31,311 nt of DNA. Source: QHXQ01 sp038322995 (GTDB lineage: Bacteria; Acidobacteriota; Blastocatellia; Pyrinomonadales; Pyrinomonadaceae). Each line of letters begins with the position of its first letter. Within the stretch, counting starts at the first letter, position 1. The notes beneath the pieces were generated by a model. It ran no database searches. It was not told where the DNA came from and saw only the letters and a program-made list of their open reading frames with translations. The position numbers were made by a program, and so were the translations under genes. Where the stretch lies: positions 1 through 31,311 of the forward strand of contig JBBQGM010000061.1 in the NCBI GenBank assembly GCA_038322995.1, read 5' to 3'. Below are positions 23,350 through 30,256 of this stretch, piece by piece.

Positions 23350-24246
23350 TCAGCCGCGCTCGGTTGTACCTGCTACGGATTTCAGTTTGTCGGCGTTGAG
23401 GCCGGATTGCCGGTTGAGGATGTAGTCGAACCAGCGTTCGGGCAGGAAGCGTTTGAGCGCGAGGGCGAGATGCGCGTGGCGCGGCGCGGCGTAGCGCAAG
23501 CGCGGGTGGCGCGCGGCGAGGGCGGCGTGGATGAGCGCGGCAATATCTTCGGGCCGCCCCGCGATGCGCTTGGCGCGTGTGTATCGCTCGCCGTAGTTGG
23601 CGAAGAAGGGCGCGTACGGGCCCGCATCGGCGACGATTGACTGCGAGGCTGCGTCGGAGACTTGCGCGAACTCGGTCAGGATAAAACCGGGTTCGATGAC
23701 GACGACCTTGATACCGAACGGCGCAAGCTCGCCGCGCAGCCCGTCGGAGATCGCTTCGAGCGCGTGCTTCGTCGCGTCATAGATGGACGAGAGCGGCCGC
23801 GCGACGCGGCCGGCGACCGAGCTGACGTTGACGATCCGGCCGTCACCTTGCCGCCGCATAATGGGGATGATGAGTTGTGTGAGCGCGATGGTGGAGAAAA
23901 GATTCAACTCGAAGTTCTGCCTGATCTTTTCGACGGGCACGATCTCCACGGGGCCGCGCGTGCCATAGCCCGCGTTGTTGACGAGCGCGTCAATGCGCCC
24001 GTTGATCGCCAGCGCGGTCTGCACGATGCGCGCACGATCCGCGTCCGCAGTGATGTCACCCGCCGCCGCCGTCGCGCGCCCGCCCGCCGTTTCGATTTCA
24101 GTTTTGAGCGCGGCGAGCCGTTCCTGTCTGCGCGCCGCGAGGACGACGTGCGCGCCGGCCTGCGCCAAACGCCGCGCCGTCGCCGCGCCGATGCCTGACG
24201 ACGCGCCGGTAACGATGACGATATGCCCGGCAAGCTCTCGCTTCAT
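23350..24246 (-). CDS. short-chain dehydrogenase/reductase
   Basis: This 298-aa classical SDR has the cofactor motif TGASSGIG at residues 13-20, NNAG at 90-93, the catalytic serine in NVSSVAG (142-143), and Y156/K160 in YDATK. AARRQE after the second strand suggests NADP preference. The tail of about 45 residues (RHAHLALALKRFLPERWFDYIL) is typical of the SDR group that reduces acyl or sphingoid ketones, but the substrate is unknown. The start chosen (ATG 24246) is eight bases after the heme A synthase stop with AGGCG before it; the open frame extends upstream to 24303 inside that gene. The two genes are likely co-transcribed. Confidence 0.92.
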   Translation of the reverse strand: MKRELAGHIVIVTGASSGIGAATARRLAQAGAHVVLAARRQERLAALKTEIETAGGRATAAAGDITADADRARIVQTALAINGRIDALVNNAGYGTRGPVEIVPVEKIRQNFELNLFSTIALTQLIIPIMRRQGDGRIVNVSSVAGRVARPLSSIYDATKHALEAISDGLRGELAPFGIKVVVIEPGFILTEFAQVSDAASQSIVADAGPYAPFFANYGERYTRAKRIAGRPEDIAALIHAALAARHPRLRYAAPRHAHLALALKRFLPERWFDYILNRQSGLNADKLKSVAGTTERG

Positions 24247-24253
24247 CTGCGCC

Positions 24254-25219
24254 TCATGATTCTTCAGCCGTGTGCAATGCGAGCGCCGCGACCGGCTCGA
24301 CATGGGTAGCAGGCGCGGCGAGCGCGGCGGCCGAGGTGAGCACGAGCGCGAGCCACAACAGGTCTGCGAGCAGCAGGTGCGTGAGTTGCATCCAGACGGG
24401 CGCGAGCAAGTAGAGATTCAACAGCCCCGCGCCGAGTTGCAAGAGAAAAACGCTGATGAGCAGCGCGGTCAGACGCTTCACGCGCGCGGTGGGGCGCAGG
24501 AAGTTGCTGATGTATGAGGCGGTCAGTACGACGTAGCAGCCGACGGCGAGCGCGAGCGCGGGATGCAACACGCGCAGGCGCAAGAGGAAGTGCGCGGTCG
24601 GCGAGAAGTCTTGCTGCATACCTTCACTGAGCGTGCGCGCCGGAAAGAGCGTGTCGCCGAGCGCCGTCACCGCGCCGGACGCAGCAAGTACGAGCAAGCC
24701 AAGCAGGCCGAGCGCGCACAGCAGCCACACACTGCCCTGCCCTTTCAAGCGCACACGCGCTGCGCCGGACGCCCACCAAGCGGTCAACGTCATCGCCGCC
24801 AGCAACAGGAACGTGTTGCCCAAGTGAATCGAACCTACAAGTGCGCGGGCGAGCGAATCGTTATGCGCCGTCAATCCCAACTTCACTTGCACCGCCCCGA
24901 CCGCGCCTTCCAGCAAGATGAACACCAACGTGAGCAACGCGCCGAGGCGGGCCGGGTGGCGCTTCGGCAAGAGCCGGAATGCAAGCAGCACCAGCGCAAT
25001 CGCCAGCAGCCCGGACAGGCTCGTCGTCACGCGATGCGAGAACTCGATCAGCGTCGCGATGCCGCGTGCGCGTGGCACGACCTCGCCGTTGCACAGCGGC
25101 CAATGCTCGCCACAGCCCGCGCCTGAACCGGAAGCGCGCACGTACGCGCCCCACATGATCGTCACCAGATTGTACGCCACCACGCCCCATGCAAATTTGG
25201 CGAAGCGCGTCAGTCTCAT
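24254..25219 (-). CDS. ctaA: heme A synthase (COX15/CtaA)
   Basis: This membrane protein of 321 aa with about eight helices oxidises heme O to heme A for terminal oxidases. The paired cysteines C36 and C43 (GCGEHWPLC) are on the first extracytoplasmic loop. Conserved histidines appear in EFSHR (H62), GSIHLGNTF, RVLHPAL and QLTHLLLAD. The ATG at 25219 gives the usual MRLTRFAKFAW start; a GTG at 25249 would add ten residues. No cytochrome oxidase or ctaB gene is in the window. It precedes the SDR gene with a 7-bp gap. Confidence 0.93.
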   Translation of the reverse strand: MRLTRFAKFAWGVVAYNLVTIMWGAYVRASGSGAGCGEHWPLCNGEVVPRARGIATLIEFSHRVTTSLSGLLAIALVLLAFRLLPKRHPARLGALLTLVFILLEGAVGAVQVKLGLTAHNDSLARALVGSIHLGNTFLLLAAMTLTAWWASGAARVRLKGQGSVWLLCALGLLGLLVLAASGAVTALGDTLFPARTLSEGMQQDFSPTAHFLLRLRVLHPALALAVGCYVVLTASYISNFLRPTARVKRLTALLISVFLLQLGAGLLNLYLLAPVWMQLTHLLLADLLWLALVLTSAAALAAPATHVEPVAALALHTAEES

Positions 25220-25277
25220 CTGCTGTCTGTTCTCAGGATTCACGATCACGAATTATAGGCCGAAGGCGCGGGCGCGG

Positions 25278-25694
25278 TCATTTCGCGGCCCGCCCATGGT
25301 CGTGTTGATAAGCCCGCCACAAAATGAGCGCGAAGGGCACGAGCCAGATCAGATCGTTCGTGATGTTGAGCCAGCCCATGCGCCACGGCCATGCGCCGCT
25401 CCGCGCCGTCTGTAAAAAGCCGATGGGGCCGAACAGCTTGCCGAGGAAGCCGACCAGCACGATGGGCCAATGGCGAAACGGATCGCGCGCGGCAATTGCG
25501 TAGCCGACGCCGTACACGCCGACGACCATGCCGAGGCATTGCCAGATTTGCGGATAGTTCGGCGGCACGGCCCCGGCCCAACGAAAGAACATGAGCGGAA
25601 ATAGCACCACCGCCGCGCCCCATACGATGTTGTACGCGCCCGCCGCATACAACACCGCGGTCATCCAACGCGGGTGCGTCGTCTGCTCTGCCAT
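25278..25694 (-). CDS. small multi-pass membrane protein coupled to SelW
   Basis: This 138-aa protein has four hydrophobic segments: YAAGAYNIVWGAAVVLFPLM, the CLGMVVGVYGVGYAIA stretch, IVLVGFLGKLFGPIGFL, and LIWLVPFALILWRAY. I do not recognise a named family; the pattern is reminiscent of small DoxX-like or redox-associated membrane proteins, but no functional motif is visible. Its ATG at 25694 shares one base with the TGA stop of the SelW-like gene (TGATG), so translation is coupled. That pairing hints at a joint role with the redox protein, as inference. Confidence 0.75.
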   Translation of the reverse strand: MAEQTTHPRWMTAVLYAAGAYNIVWGAAVVLFPLMFFRWAGAVPPNYPQIWQCLGMVVGVYGVGYAIAARDPFRHWPIVLVGFLGKLFGPIGFLQTARSGAWPWRMGWLNITNDLIWLVPFALILWRAYQHDHGRAAK

Positions 25695-25936
25695 CACGTG
25701 CGTCGTTTCGCCAGCAGCGCACGTGCCTGCGCCACGATTTTGCCGGGACGGGGATACCACATCCGCTTCGTGTCTATCACCTTGCGTTCGTCAATCGAGA
25801 CGCTGAACTCGCCGAGACCGCCCTTTACCGTCTCGACCTCGACACCCTCTTCGGTGCGCAACTGCGCCGCCACACGGGCGGCCATGACCCGCTTGATCAG
25901 TCACACGGGGCAATAGTGAATCACGACTTTGCTCAA
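25694..25936 (-). CDS. selW: SelW/Rdx-family selenoprotein with in-frame TGA as selenocysteine
   Basis: The reading frame starts at TTG 25936, with AAAGGAG eight bases upstream, and gives MSKVVIHYCPVU, where U is the TGA at 25901-25903. It continues through RVMAARVAAQL, GVEVETVKGGLGEFSVSID and PRPGKIVAQ to a TGA stop at 25694-25696; 80 residues in all. This matches the SelT/SelW/SelH (Rdx) thioredoxin-like family: a first strand ending in CxxU or CxxC, a helix, then a GxxGxFxV strand. C9 and U12 form exactly the CxxU redox pair. The gene lies 21 bp after the epimerase gene and is coupled by TGATG to a membrane protein. A bacterial SECIS-like hairpin follows the TGA. The alternative is a Cys-to-stop mutation, but the exact motif position and intact downstream frame favour selenocysteine. 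Confidence 0.82.
25866..25903 (-). promoter_or_regulatory. candidate bacterial SECIS hairpin after the SelW TGA
   Basis: On the minus strand, 18 bases after the TGA, GCCGCC (25882-25877) pairs perfectly with GGCGGC (25871-25866) around the loop CGTGT. The loop begins 25 bases after the TGA and has a G in its first two positions. Both features fit the published description of bacterial SECIS elements (small apical loop with an early G, about 16-37 nt from the UGA). A high-GC gene can form such a stem by chance. Confidence 0.55.
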
Positions 25937-25957
25937 GAGGCTCGCTCCTTTCGTTGT

Positions 25958-26869
25958 TCAGGCGCGCAGCAAGTGGCGCAGCGCGTTATCAAGTTGCGGA
26001 TATTTGAACTGATAGCCTGTGGCTGTGAGTTGCGCCGGCTCGACCCGTGCGCTTGCGAGCAACAACGCATCGGCCATCTCGCCGAGCGCGAGGCGCAAGC
26101 CAAAGGCGGGCACAGGGAACAGCGTCGGGCGGCCAAGCGCGTGGCCGAGCGCTTTGGTGAACTCCGCATTAGTCACCGGCAACGGCGCGACCACGTTGAC
26201 CGGCCCCGCCACGCGCTCATGCGTCAACGCGTGCTCAATCGCGCCGACCGCATCATCAAGCGCGATCCAACTCATGTACTGCTGGCCGCTCCCGACCCGG
26301 CCGCCGACGCCGAGTTTGAACGGCGTCAGCATCTTCGCCAACGCGCCGCCCGCGCCGCTCAGCACGACGCCGAAACGCAGGTTGACCGTGCGTATGCCGG
26401 CCGCGCGGGCCGGCTCAGTCGCTGCTTCCCACTCGCGGCAGACGTGCGCGAGAAAGTCTGCGCCGGGCGCGCTCGTTTCGGTTAAGACTTCCGCGCCGCG
26501 GTCGCCGTAGTAACCGATGGCGGATGCGCAGACGAACGTAGCGGGGCGCGTCGGCAACTGCGCGAGCGTTTCGGCCAACAGGCGTGTACTCTTGATGCGG
26601 CTCGCGCGGATGCGCTCTTTCTTCTCGTCCGTCCAACGCCCCTCGGCAATTGATTCGCCCGCCAGATGCACCGCCGCATCGTGCCCCACGAGCCGCGCCG
26701 CATCCACCTCGCCCGTCGCCGGATGCCACGGCACTGCGTCTACGTCCGTTTGTGTGTGCCGCTTCGACTCGCGGCGCACGAGCGTCGTCACCTGATGTGC
26801 TTGCGCTAACAGCGCCGAGACGAGCGCCGAGCCGATCAGCCCGCTCGCGCCGGTCACGATGATCTTCAT
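25958..26869 (-). CDS. TIGR01777-family NAD(P)-binding epimerase-like protein
   Basis: This 303-aa extended-SDR protein has the Rossmann motif VTGASGLIGSAL at the N-terminus. The family-specific features follow: HLAGESIAEGRWT, ASAIGYYGDRG with the YYG segment, LRFGVVLSGAGGAL, YMSWIALDD and GPVNVVAP. The bacterial homologues (YfcH-like) and animal SDR39U1 have no well-defined reaction. It is the first gene of a leftward cluster that includes SelW and a membrane protein. The ATG at 26869 gives the expected MKIIVTGASG. Confidence 0.92.
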   Translation of the reverse strand: MKIIVTGASGLIGSALVSALLAQAHQVTTLVRRESKRHTQTDVDAVPWHPATGEVDAARLVGHDAAVHLAGESIAEGRWTDEKKERIRASRIKSTRLLAETLAQLPTRPATFVCASAIGYYGDRGAEVLTETSAPGADFLAHVCREWEAATEPARAAGIRTVNLRFGVVLSGAGGALAKMLTPFKLGVGGRVGSGQQYMSWIALDDAVGAIEHALTHERVAGPVNVVAPLPVTNAEFTKALGHALGRPTLFPVPAFGLRLALGEMADALLLASARVEPAQLTATGYQFKYPQLDNALRHLLRA

Positions 26870-26997
26870 GTGTTTGATCCCTTCAACAGTTCGTTATGTC
26901 TGTTGAGCATGACCTGATTCGCTTCTCAGATGCAAGCCGGATTCATATACTGGCGCTTGCCCGCGACTACGCAGGCTACGTCCTAACTGTCAAAGCG

Positions 26998-27471
26998 ATG
27001 ACACAAACCCGCCAATATCACGGCACGACTGTCACGGAATTTGTCGGCCGCCATTTCAAACTGCTCGTCGCCCTCGCGCTCTTCCTCGCCCTGTCGTTGG
27101 GCGCAACCCGGCTGACAACGACCTTGCCGGGCCGCGCCGGCGCGTTGTTCGCCTTGTGCGTGACCGCACTACTCTGGTTGGCTTTGATCTTTCAGTGCCT
27201 CCGCGCGCGGCCGTGGACGGCGCTGATGGAACTGCTCGCGCTCGTGCTGCTCTTGGGTTTCGGCGCGACGCTTGTGGCGTGGGCCGTCTACTGGTGGCCG
27301 TGGCGCGTCGTGGCTGTGCCGGTCGTGGGCTACATGGGTCTGTTTCTCGTCCTCGAAGAGACCGGCATGCGCCGCTATCCCGCCTATCCCGACCGGCGCG
27401 ATTATCAAGCGGGCGTGCGCCTGCTCTGTCTGCTCTGCGCGCTCCTGCTCGCTTACGTATTCAAGAGCTAA
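26998..27471 (+). CDS. small multi-pass membrane protein, unknown function
   Basis: This protein of 157 aa has four hydrophobic segments (LLVALALFLALSL, ALFALCVTALLWLALIFQCL, LLALVLLLGFGATLVAWAVY and LLCLLCALLLAYVF) and a charged loop with GMRRYPAYPDRRDYQ. No family is recognised. The frame is open from an ATG at 26896, which would add 34 mainly soluble residues; neither start has a convincing ribosome-binding site. It diverges from the epimerase gene across a short spacer and is followed by a palindromic element. Confidence 0.6.
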   Translation: MTQTRQYHGTTVTEFVGRHFKLLVALALFLALSLGATRLTTTLPGRAGALFALCVTALLWLALIFQCLRARPWTALMELLALVLLLGFGATLVAWAVYWWPWRVVAVPVVGYMGLFLVLEETGMRRYPAYPDRRDYQAGVRLLCLLCALLLAYVFKS

Positions 27472-27511
27472 ATCGAACCACATAAGCATGGCCCGTAGAG
27501 CGAAAAAGAGT

Positions 27512-27587
27512 TATCCACGAAATCACACTAACCAACACGAACCGGCGTGTGGTTTGCTTCGTGCTGGTTCGTGTGATTTCGTGGATA
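27512..27587. repeat. palindromic element with 27-bp arms
   Basis: Arms at 27512-27538 and 27561-27587 are inverted copies of a 27-bp sequence (core ATCCACGAAATCACAC) with two mismatches, separated by 22 bases. It lies between two convergent genes. It looks like a dispersed MITE or REP-like palindrome and could also stop transcription from both sides. Confidence 0.75.
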
Positions 27588-27623
27588 GCTTTTCCCTGTT
27601 GCCCCAATCTTTCGTCCTTTGAT

Positions 27624-28184
27624 TTAGTGTGCGCGCTCTCCGCCCCGACCCGTCAATTTTCGATAGCTCCACGCGCACACGACGAGCGCGATGGCCGGCA
27701 GCCACAGCCAGACGATCTCGCTCATAATCACTTCCAACCCACGCTGACTGATGAAAGGCGCGATGCCGATGGGCGAGACCTCGACGGGCCGCCACGGGAA
27801 GAAATAACGCGTCGCCGAGAACGGCGCAAAGAAGGCGACACCCAGCCCGCCATTCGTCAACGCATCAAGCACACCATGCGAAGCGGTGACGACGAAGAAG
27901 TACGCGACGAGCATCCACCAACCGCGCGATAGCCGCCGCACCTCATGGAACGCAAACCACACGACCAACAGCGCGAGCAACAACGCGAACGCCAGCGAGT
28001 GCGTCAGCCCGCGATGCCCCAACATGTCGCCGTAGCGTAAGCCGAACGCGAAGCCAACCACATCCACATCCGGCACGACCGCGCAAACGGCCGACAGCCA
28101 CCAGAAACGCCACGGCATACGCGCGCCTGTGTACGTCTGGCCCAGCGCGATTGCGATGAAAGCATGTGAAAAAGCTGAAGCCAT
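27624..28184 (-). CDS. YdjM-like membrane-bound metal-dependent hydrolase family protein
   Basis: This 186-aa protein has four to five hydrophobic segments and the family histidine/aspartate pattern: MASAFSHAFIAIALG at the N-terminus, VVPDVDVVGF, GHRGLTHSLAFA and TASHGVLDALTNGG. These match the YdjM/PF04307 family, whose E. coli member is LexA-regulated and often annotated as a metal-dependent hydrolase; the true activity is unknown. The ATG at 28184 gives the standard start. It is convergent with the small membrane protein to its left. Confidence 0.88.
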   Translation of the reverse strand: MASAFSHAFIAIALGQTYTGARMPWRFWWLSAVCAVVPDVDVVGFAFGLRYGDMLGHRGLTHSLAFALLLALLVVWFAFHEVRRLSRGWWMLVAYFFVVTASHGVLDALTNGGLGVAFFAPFSATRYFFPWRPVEVSPIGIAPFISQRGLEVIMSEIVWLWLPAIALVVCAWSYRKLTGRGGERAH

Positions 28185-28443
28185 TGTTGTCTAACGATTG
28201 CGACCGACGAAATCATTTCTTGAAATGTTATTCCCATTAGCAATTTACCACCTGTACTAAGAAAAGGGTTTTGATAAGTCGTCTTGATGCGCGACGGTGC
28301 GGCCCGCCATCCACTCAGCGAAGTCAAAGACTTAGTGTGACGGCACATGCGTGTCTGTCAGCTAGATATTCGTTGACCTTCCGAGTTTAACGCCGAAGGC
28401 TCATCGAATCCTTTAATTTCAGGTGAACAGATGGAGGTGAGGG
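28185..28443. other. divergent AT-richer spacer
   Basis: This 259-bp gap separates the YdjM-like gene from a rightward PEP-CTERM gene. It is richer in A and T than its surroundings and probably holds promoters for both. GATGGAGGTGAGGG just before 28444 contains a strong ribosome-binding site for the PEP-CTERM gene. A 24-codon minus-strand open stretch near 28265-28340 looks protein-like but has no start and may be a gene remnant. Confidence 0.4.
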
Positions 28444-28851
28444 ATGTTTCGTTCATTACTTTTATGTGCCGGAATCGGCACGCTGGCAATCGGACTTTGC
28501 GTCGTTGCCTTCGCGGGGCCTGTGGTTAGTCCGAATGCTGCCCAAACGGGTAGCGTGAACGGGGGCAGCGCAGTCAATCTGAAGCTGTCGGACGCAGCGC
28601 TGGGCACGGGAAACAGCCAGCTCACAACGTCCAGCCAGAACACCGGGCTTGATGCCAAAACCGCCGGGGCTGTGCATGTAAATAGCGGGACGGGCACTAG
28701 TTCTCACGGTTCTGGTTCTGGTTCCGGCACCGGCAGCGCGAGCAAACCCAGGCCGGCGGCCACGCCCGAGCCTGCGACCTTGATCTTGCTCGGCACGGGT
28801 ATCACCGGCATCGCGGCCAGCATACGCCGGCGCAGGGCTGCGCAGAAGTAA
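28444..28851 (+). CDS. small secreted PEP-CTERM protein
   Basis: This 135-aa protein has a signal peptide (LLLCAGIGTLAIGLCVVAFAG, cleavage near residue 25). A low-complexity body rich in Ser, Gly, Thr and Asn follows, with a Ser-Gly repeat near residue 85. The C-terminal sorting signal at 107-135 has TPEP, the hydrophobic ATLILLGTGITGIAAS, and an RRRR cluster. GGAGG lies nine bases before the ATG. No enzymatic domain is visible; it may be a surface or matrix protein. It is the second PEP-CTERM protein in the window and shares the LLGTG helix form with the one at 8713. Confidence 0.85.
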   Translation: MFRSLLLCAGIGTLAIGLCVVAFAGPVVSPNAAQTGSVNGGSAVNLKLSDAALGTGNSQLTTSSQNTGLDAKTAGAVHVNSGTGTSSHGSGSGSGTGSASKPRPAATPEPATLILLGTGITGIAASIRRRRAAQK

Positions 28852-29005
28852 GGCGGCGGCGGCCAATTTTGAGCCGCGCACAATTTGCGCTGATGCTCCG
28901 AAGCTTTTGCATCCGCACTGGCGGGCCACACGCATTTGTCTGCGCCCCGGTTCGCCAGTGCCTTTGCATCTCTCCGCTTGTAATCGCGATTTTTGCTTCC
29001 TCAAT

Positions 29006-30256
29006 ATGAACACGGTGCTGGAGCGCAAGGAGCCATCGGCAGTGCCGGATGAGCGGGTGGGTGCGTCGAAGTTGTTCTTCCCCATGCAATCGCAAGCAGC
29101 CCGCGCCACCGAACACACTGAAGGCACAGACCTACCATTCCTGTTTCACGCCCTCATCATGGCCTGCCTGGTCATGATGCTCCTGCTGTTTCATTATGCC
29201 AACGACTACTACGCGCTGATCTCGCAGGAAGATCATATCGTCGAGTGGGCGACGGTCGTCTGCTATCTGCCGGCCGCTTTGCTTGGGCTGCGCTACGCCC
29301 TGCGCCGGCGGCGCAGCTTCGACGGGCTGGTGGCGCTCTACTGCCTGTTCGTCGGGGGCGAGGAATTTAGCTGGGGCCAACGACTGCTGGGCTTCAAGCC
29401 GCCTAAGATTTTCTTGGCCGAGAACGTACAGCAGGAAGTGTCGCTGCACAACTTCTTCGGGCCGAGCGTCCACGACACAATCTTCGCGCTCGCGGTGCTG
29501 GGCTATGGTGTGCTGCTGCCGCTACTGGCGCGCCACCCGCGCACGCGCGTCCTGCTCGACAGAGTGGGCGCAACCGCGCCGCCTCTCCGCTTCGCGCCGT
29601 GGTGCATCTTTCTCGTCGCGCTCTACATCTGGTATCCACTCCACCTGTCCAGCGAATGGATCGAGATCATCGTCGCCGCATTGTTCCTGACCGGCGCGGC
29701 GCTGCTCGGTAGAAAAAGACTGTCGCCGCAGTTGCTGCTGATCAGCCTGGCGCTCGTCGTCGCGTTGAGCGCCGGACTGACCGAGCTCAGCAACGCGCAG
29801 GAGCGCAAAGGCAATCCGGAGCGCGTGGCTTGCGCGCAGGCGGAGGCGCGTGCGCTGCTCGCTGACATTGTTGCCGGTGGCGCGGCGAAAGAGAAACTGC
29901 TAAACGTCGAGGGCGCGCTCCATCGTAGAATCTGGCTGGCGGTTGAGCACGGCTATGTGGACGGCGGCAAGCTACTACAGTTCAACGCCGTTCGTTGCAC
30001 AGGCGCTGCCGAACAGGACGGCGACACGCGCCGCCGTTACGCGGTCGATCCGTGGGGTCTGTCCTACTGGTTCTACGTCGCGCGCTTAGATGACGGCCGG
30101 CGGCAGTTGACCGTCTACTCGTTTGGCCCGAATCGCCGCCGCGACAGCGACGAGGGCGCACCCGGTCAAAGCGGCGCGCCCGGCGAAGATGACATCGCGG
30201 CGACCGCCATCCTCGCCACACCGCTCGCGTTAGAGCTTATCAACCCACAACCTTAA
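29006..30256 (+). CDS. multi-pass membrane protein with GspG-like C-terminal domain
   Basis: This protein of about 416 aa starts at ATG 29006 (an ATG at 28907 is also in frame). The N-terminal part has about seven hydrophobic segments and the motifs QEDHIVEWATVVCYL, GGEEFSWGQRLLGF (residues 117-130) and ENVQQEVSLHNFFG. This is a recurrent pattern in uncharacterised bacterial membrane proteins. The last 120 residues are soluble and contain DPWGLSYWFYV (from 348), YSFGPNRRRDSDEG and EDDI, which resemble the C-terminal calcium-binding region of type II secretion pseudopilin GspG. The fusion is unusual. The stop shares bases with the stop of the convergent sensor kinase. Function unknown. Confidence 0.7.
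   Translation: MNTVLERKEPSAVPDERVGASKLFFPMQSQAARATEHTEGTDLPFLFHALIMACLVMMLLLFHYANDYYALISQEDHIVEWATVVCYLPAALLGLRYALRRRRSFDGLVALYCLFVGGEEFSWGQRLLGFKPPKIFLAENVQQEVSLHNFFGPSVHDTIFALAVLGYGVLLPLLARHPRTRVLLDRVGATAPPLRFAPWCIFLVALYIWYPLHLSSEWIEIIVAALFLTGAALLGRKRLSPQLLLISLALVVALSAGLTELSNAQERKGNPERVACAQAEARALLADIVAGGAAKEKLLNVEGALHRRIWLAVEHGYVDGGKLLQFNAVRCTGAAEQDGDTRRRYAVDPWGLSYWFYVARLDDGRRQLTVYSFGPNRRRDSDEGAPGQSGAPGEDDIAATAILATPLALELINPQP

Noticed and set aside
25694..25885. 63-residue ORF starting after the TGA as a stand-alone gene
   Set aside because: It would lack the first strand and redox motif of the Rdx fold and has no ribosome-binding site; the read-through version from 25936 explains it better.
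27523..27795. ORF over the palindrome at 27512 and the end of the YdjM-like gene
   Set aside because: It is composed of repeat sequence and the antisense of a real gene.
28265..28340. Protein-like 24-codon stretch on the minus strand
   Set aside because: No start codon and too short to assign; possibly a remnant, so it is mentioned only in the spacer entry.
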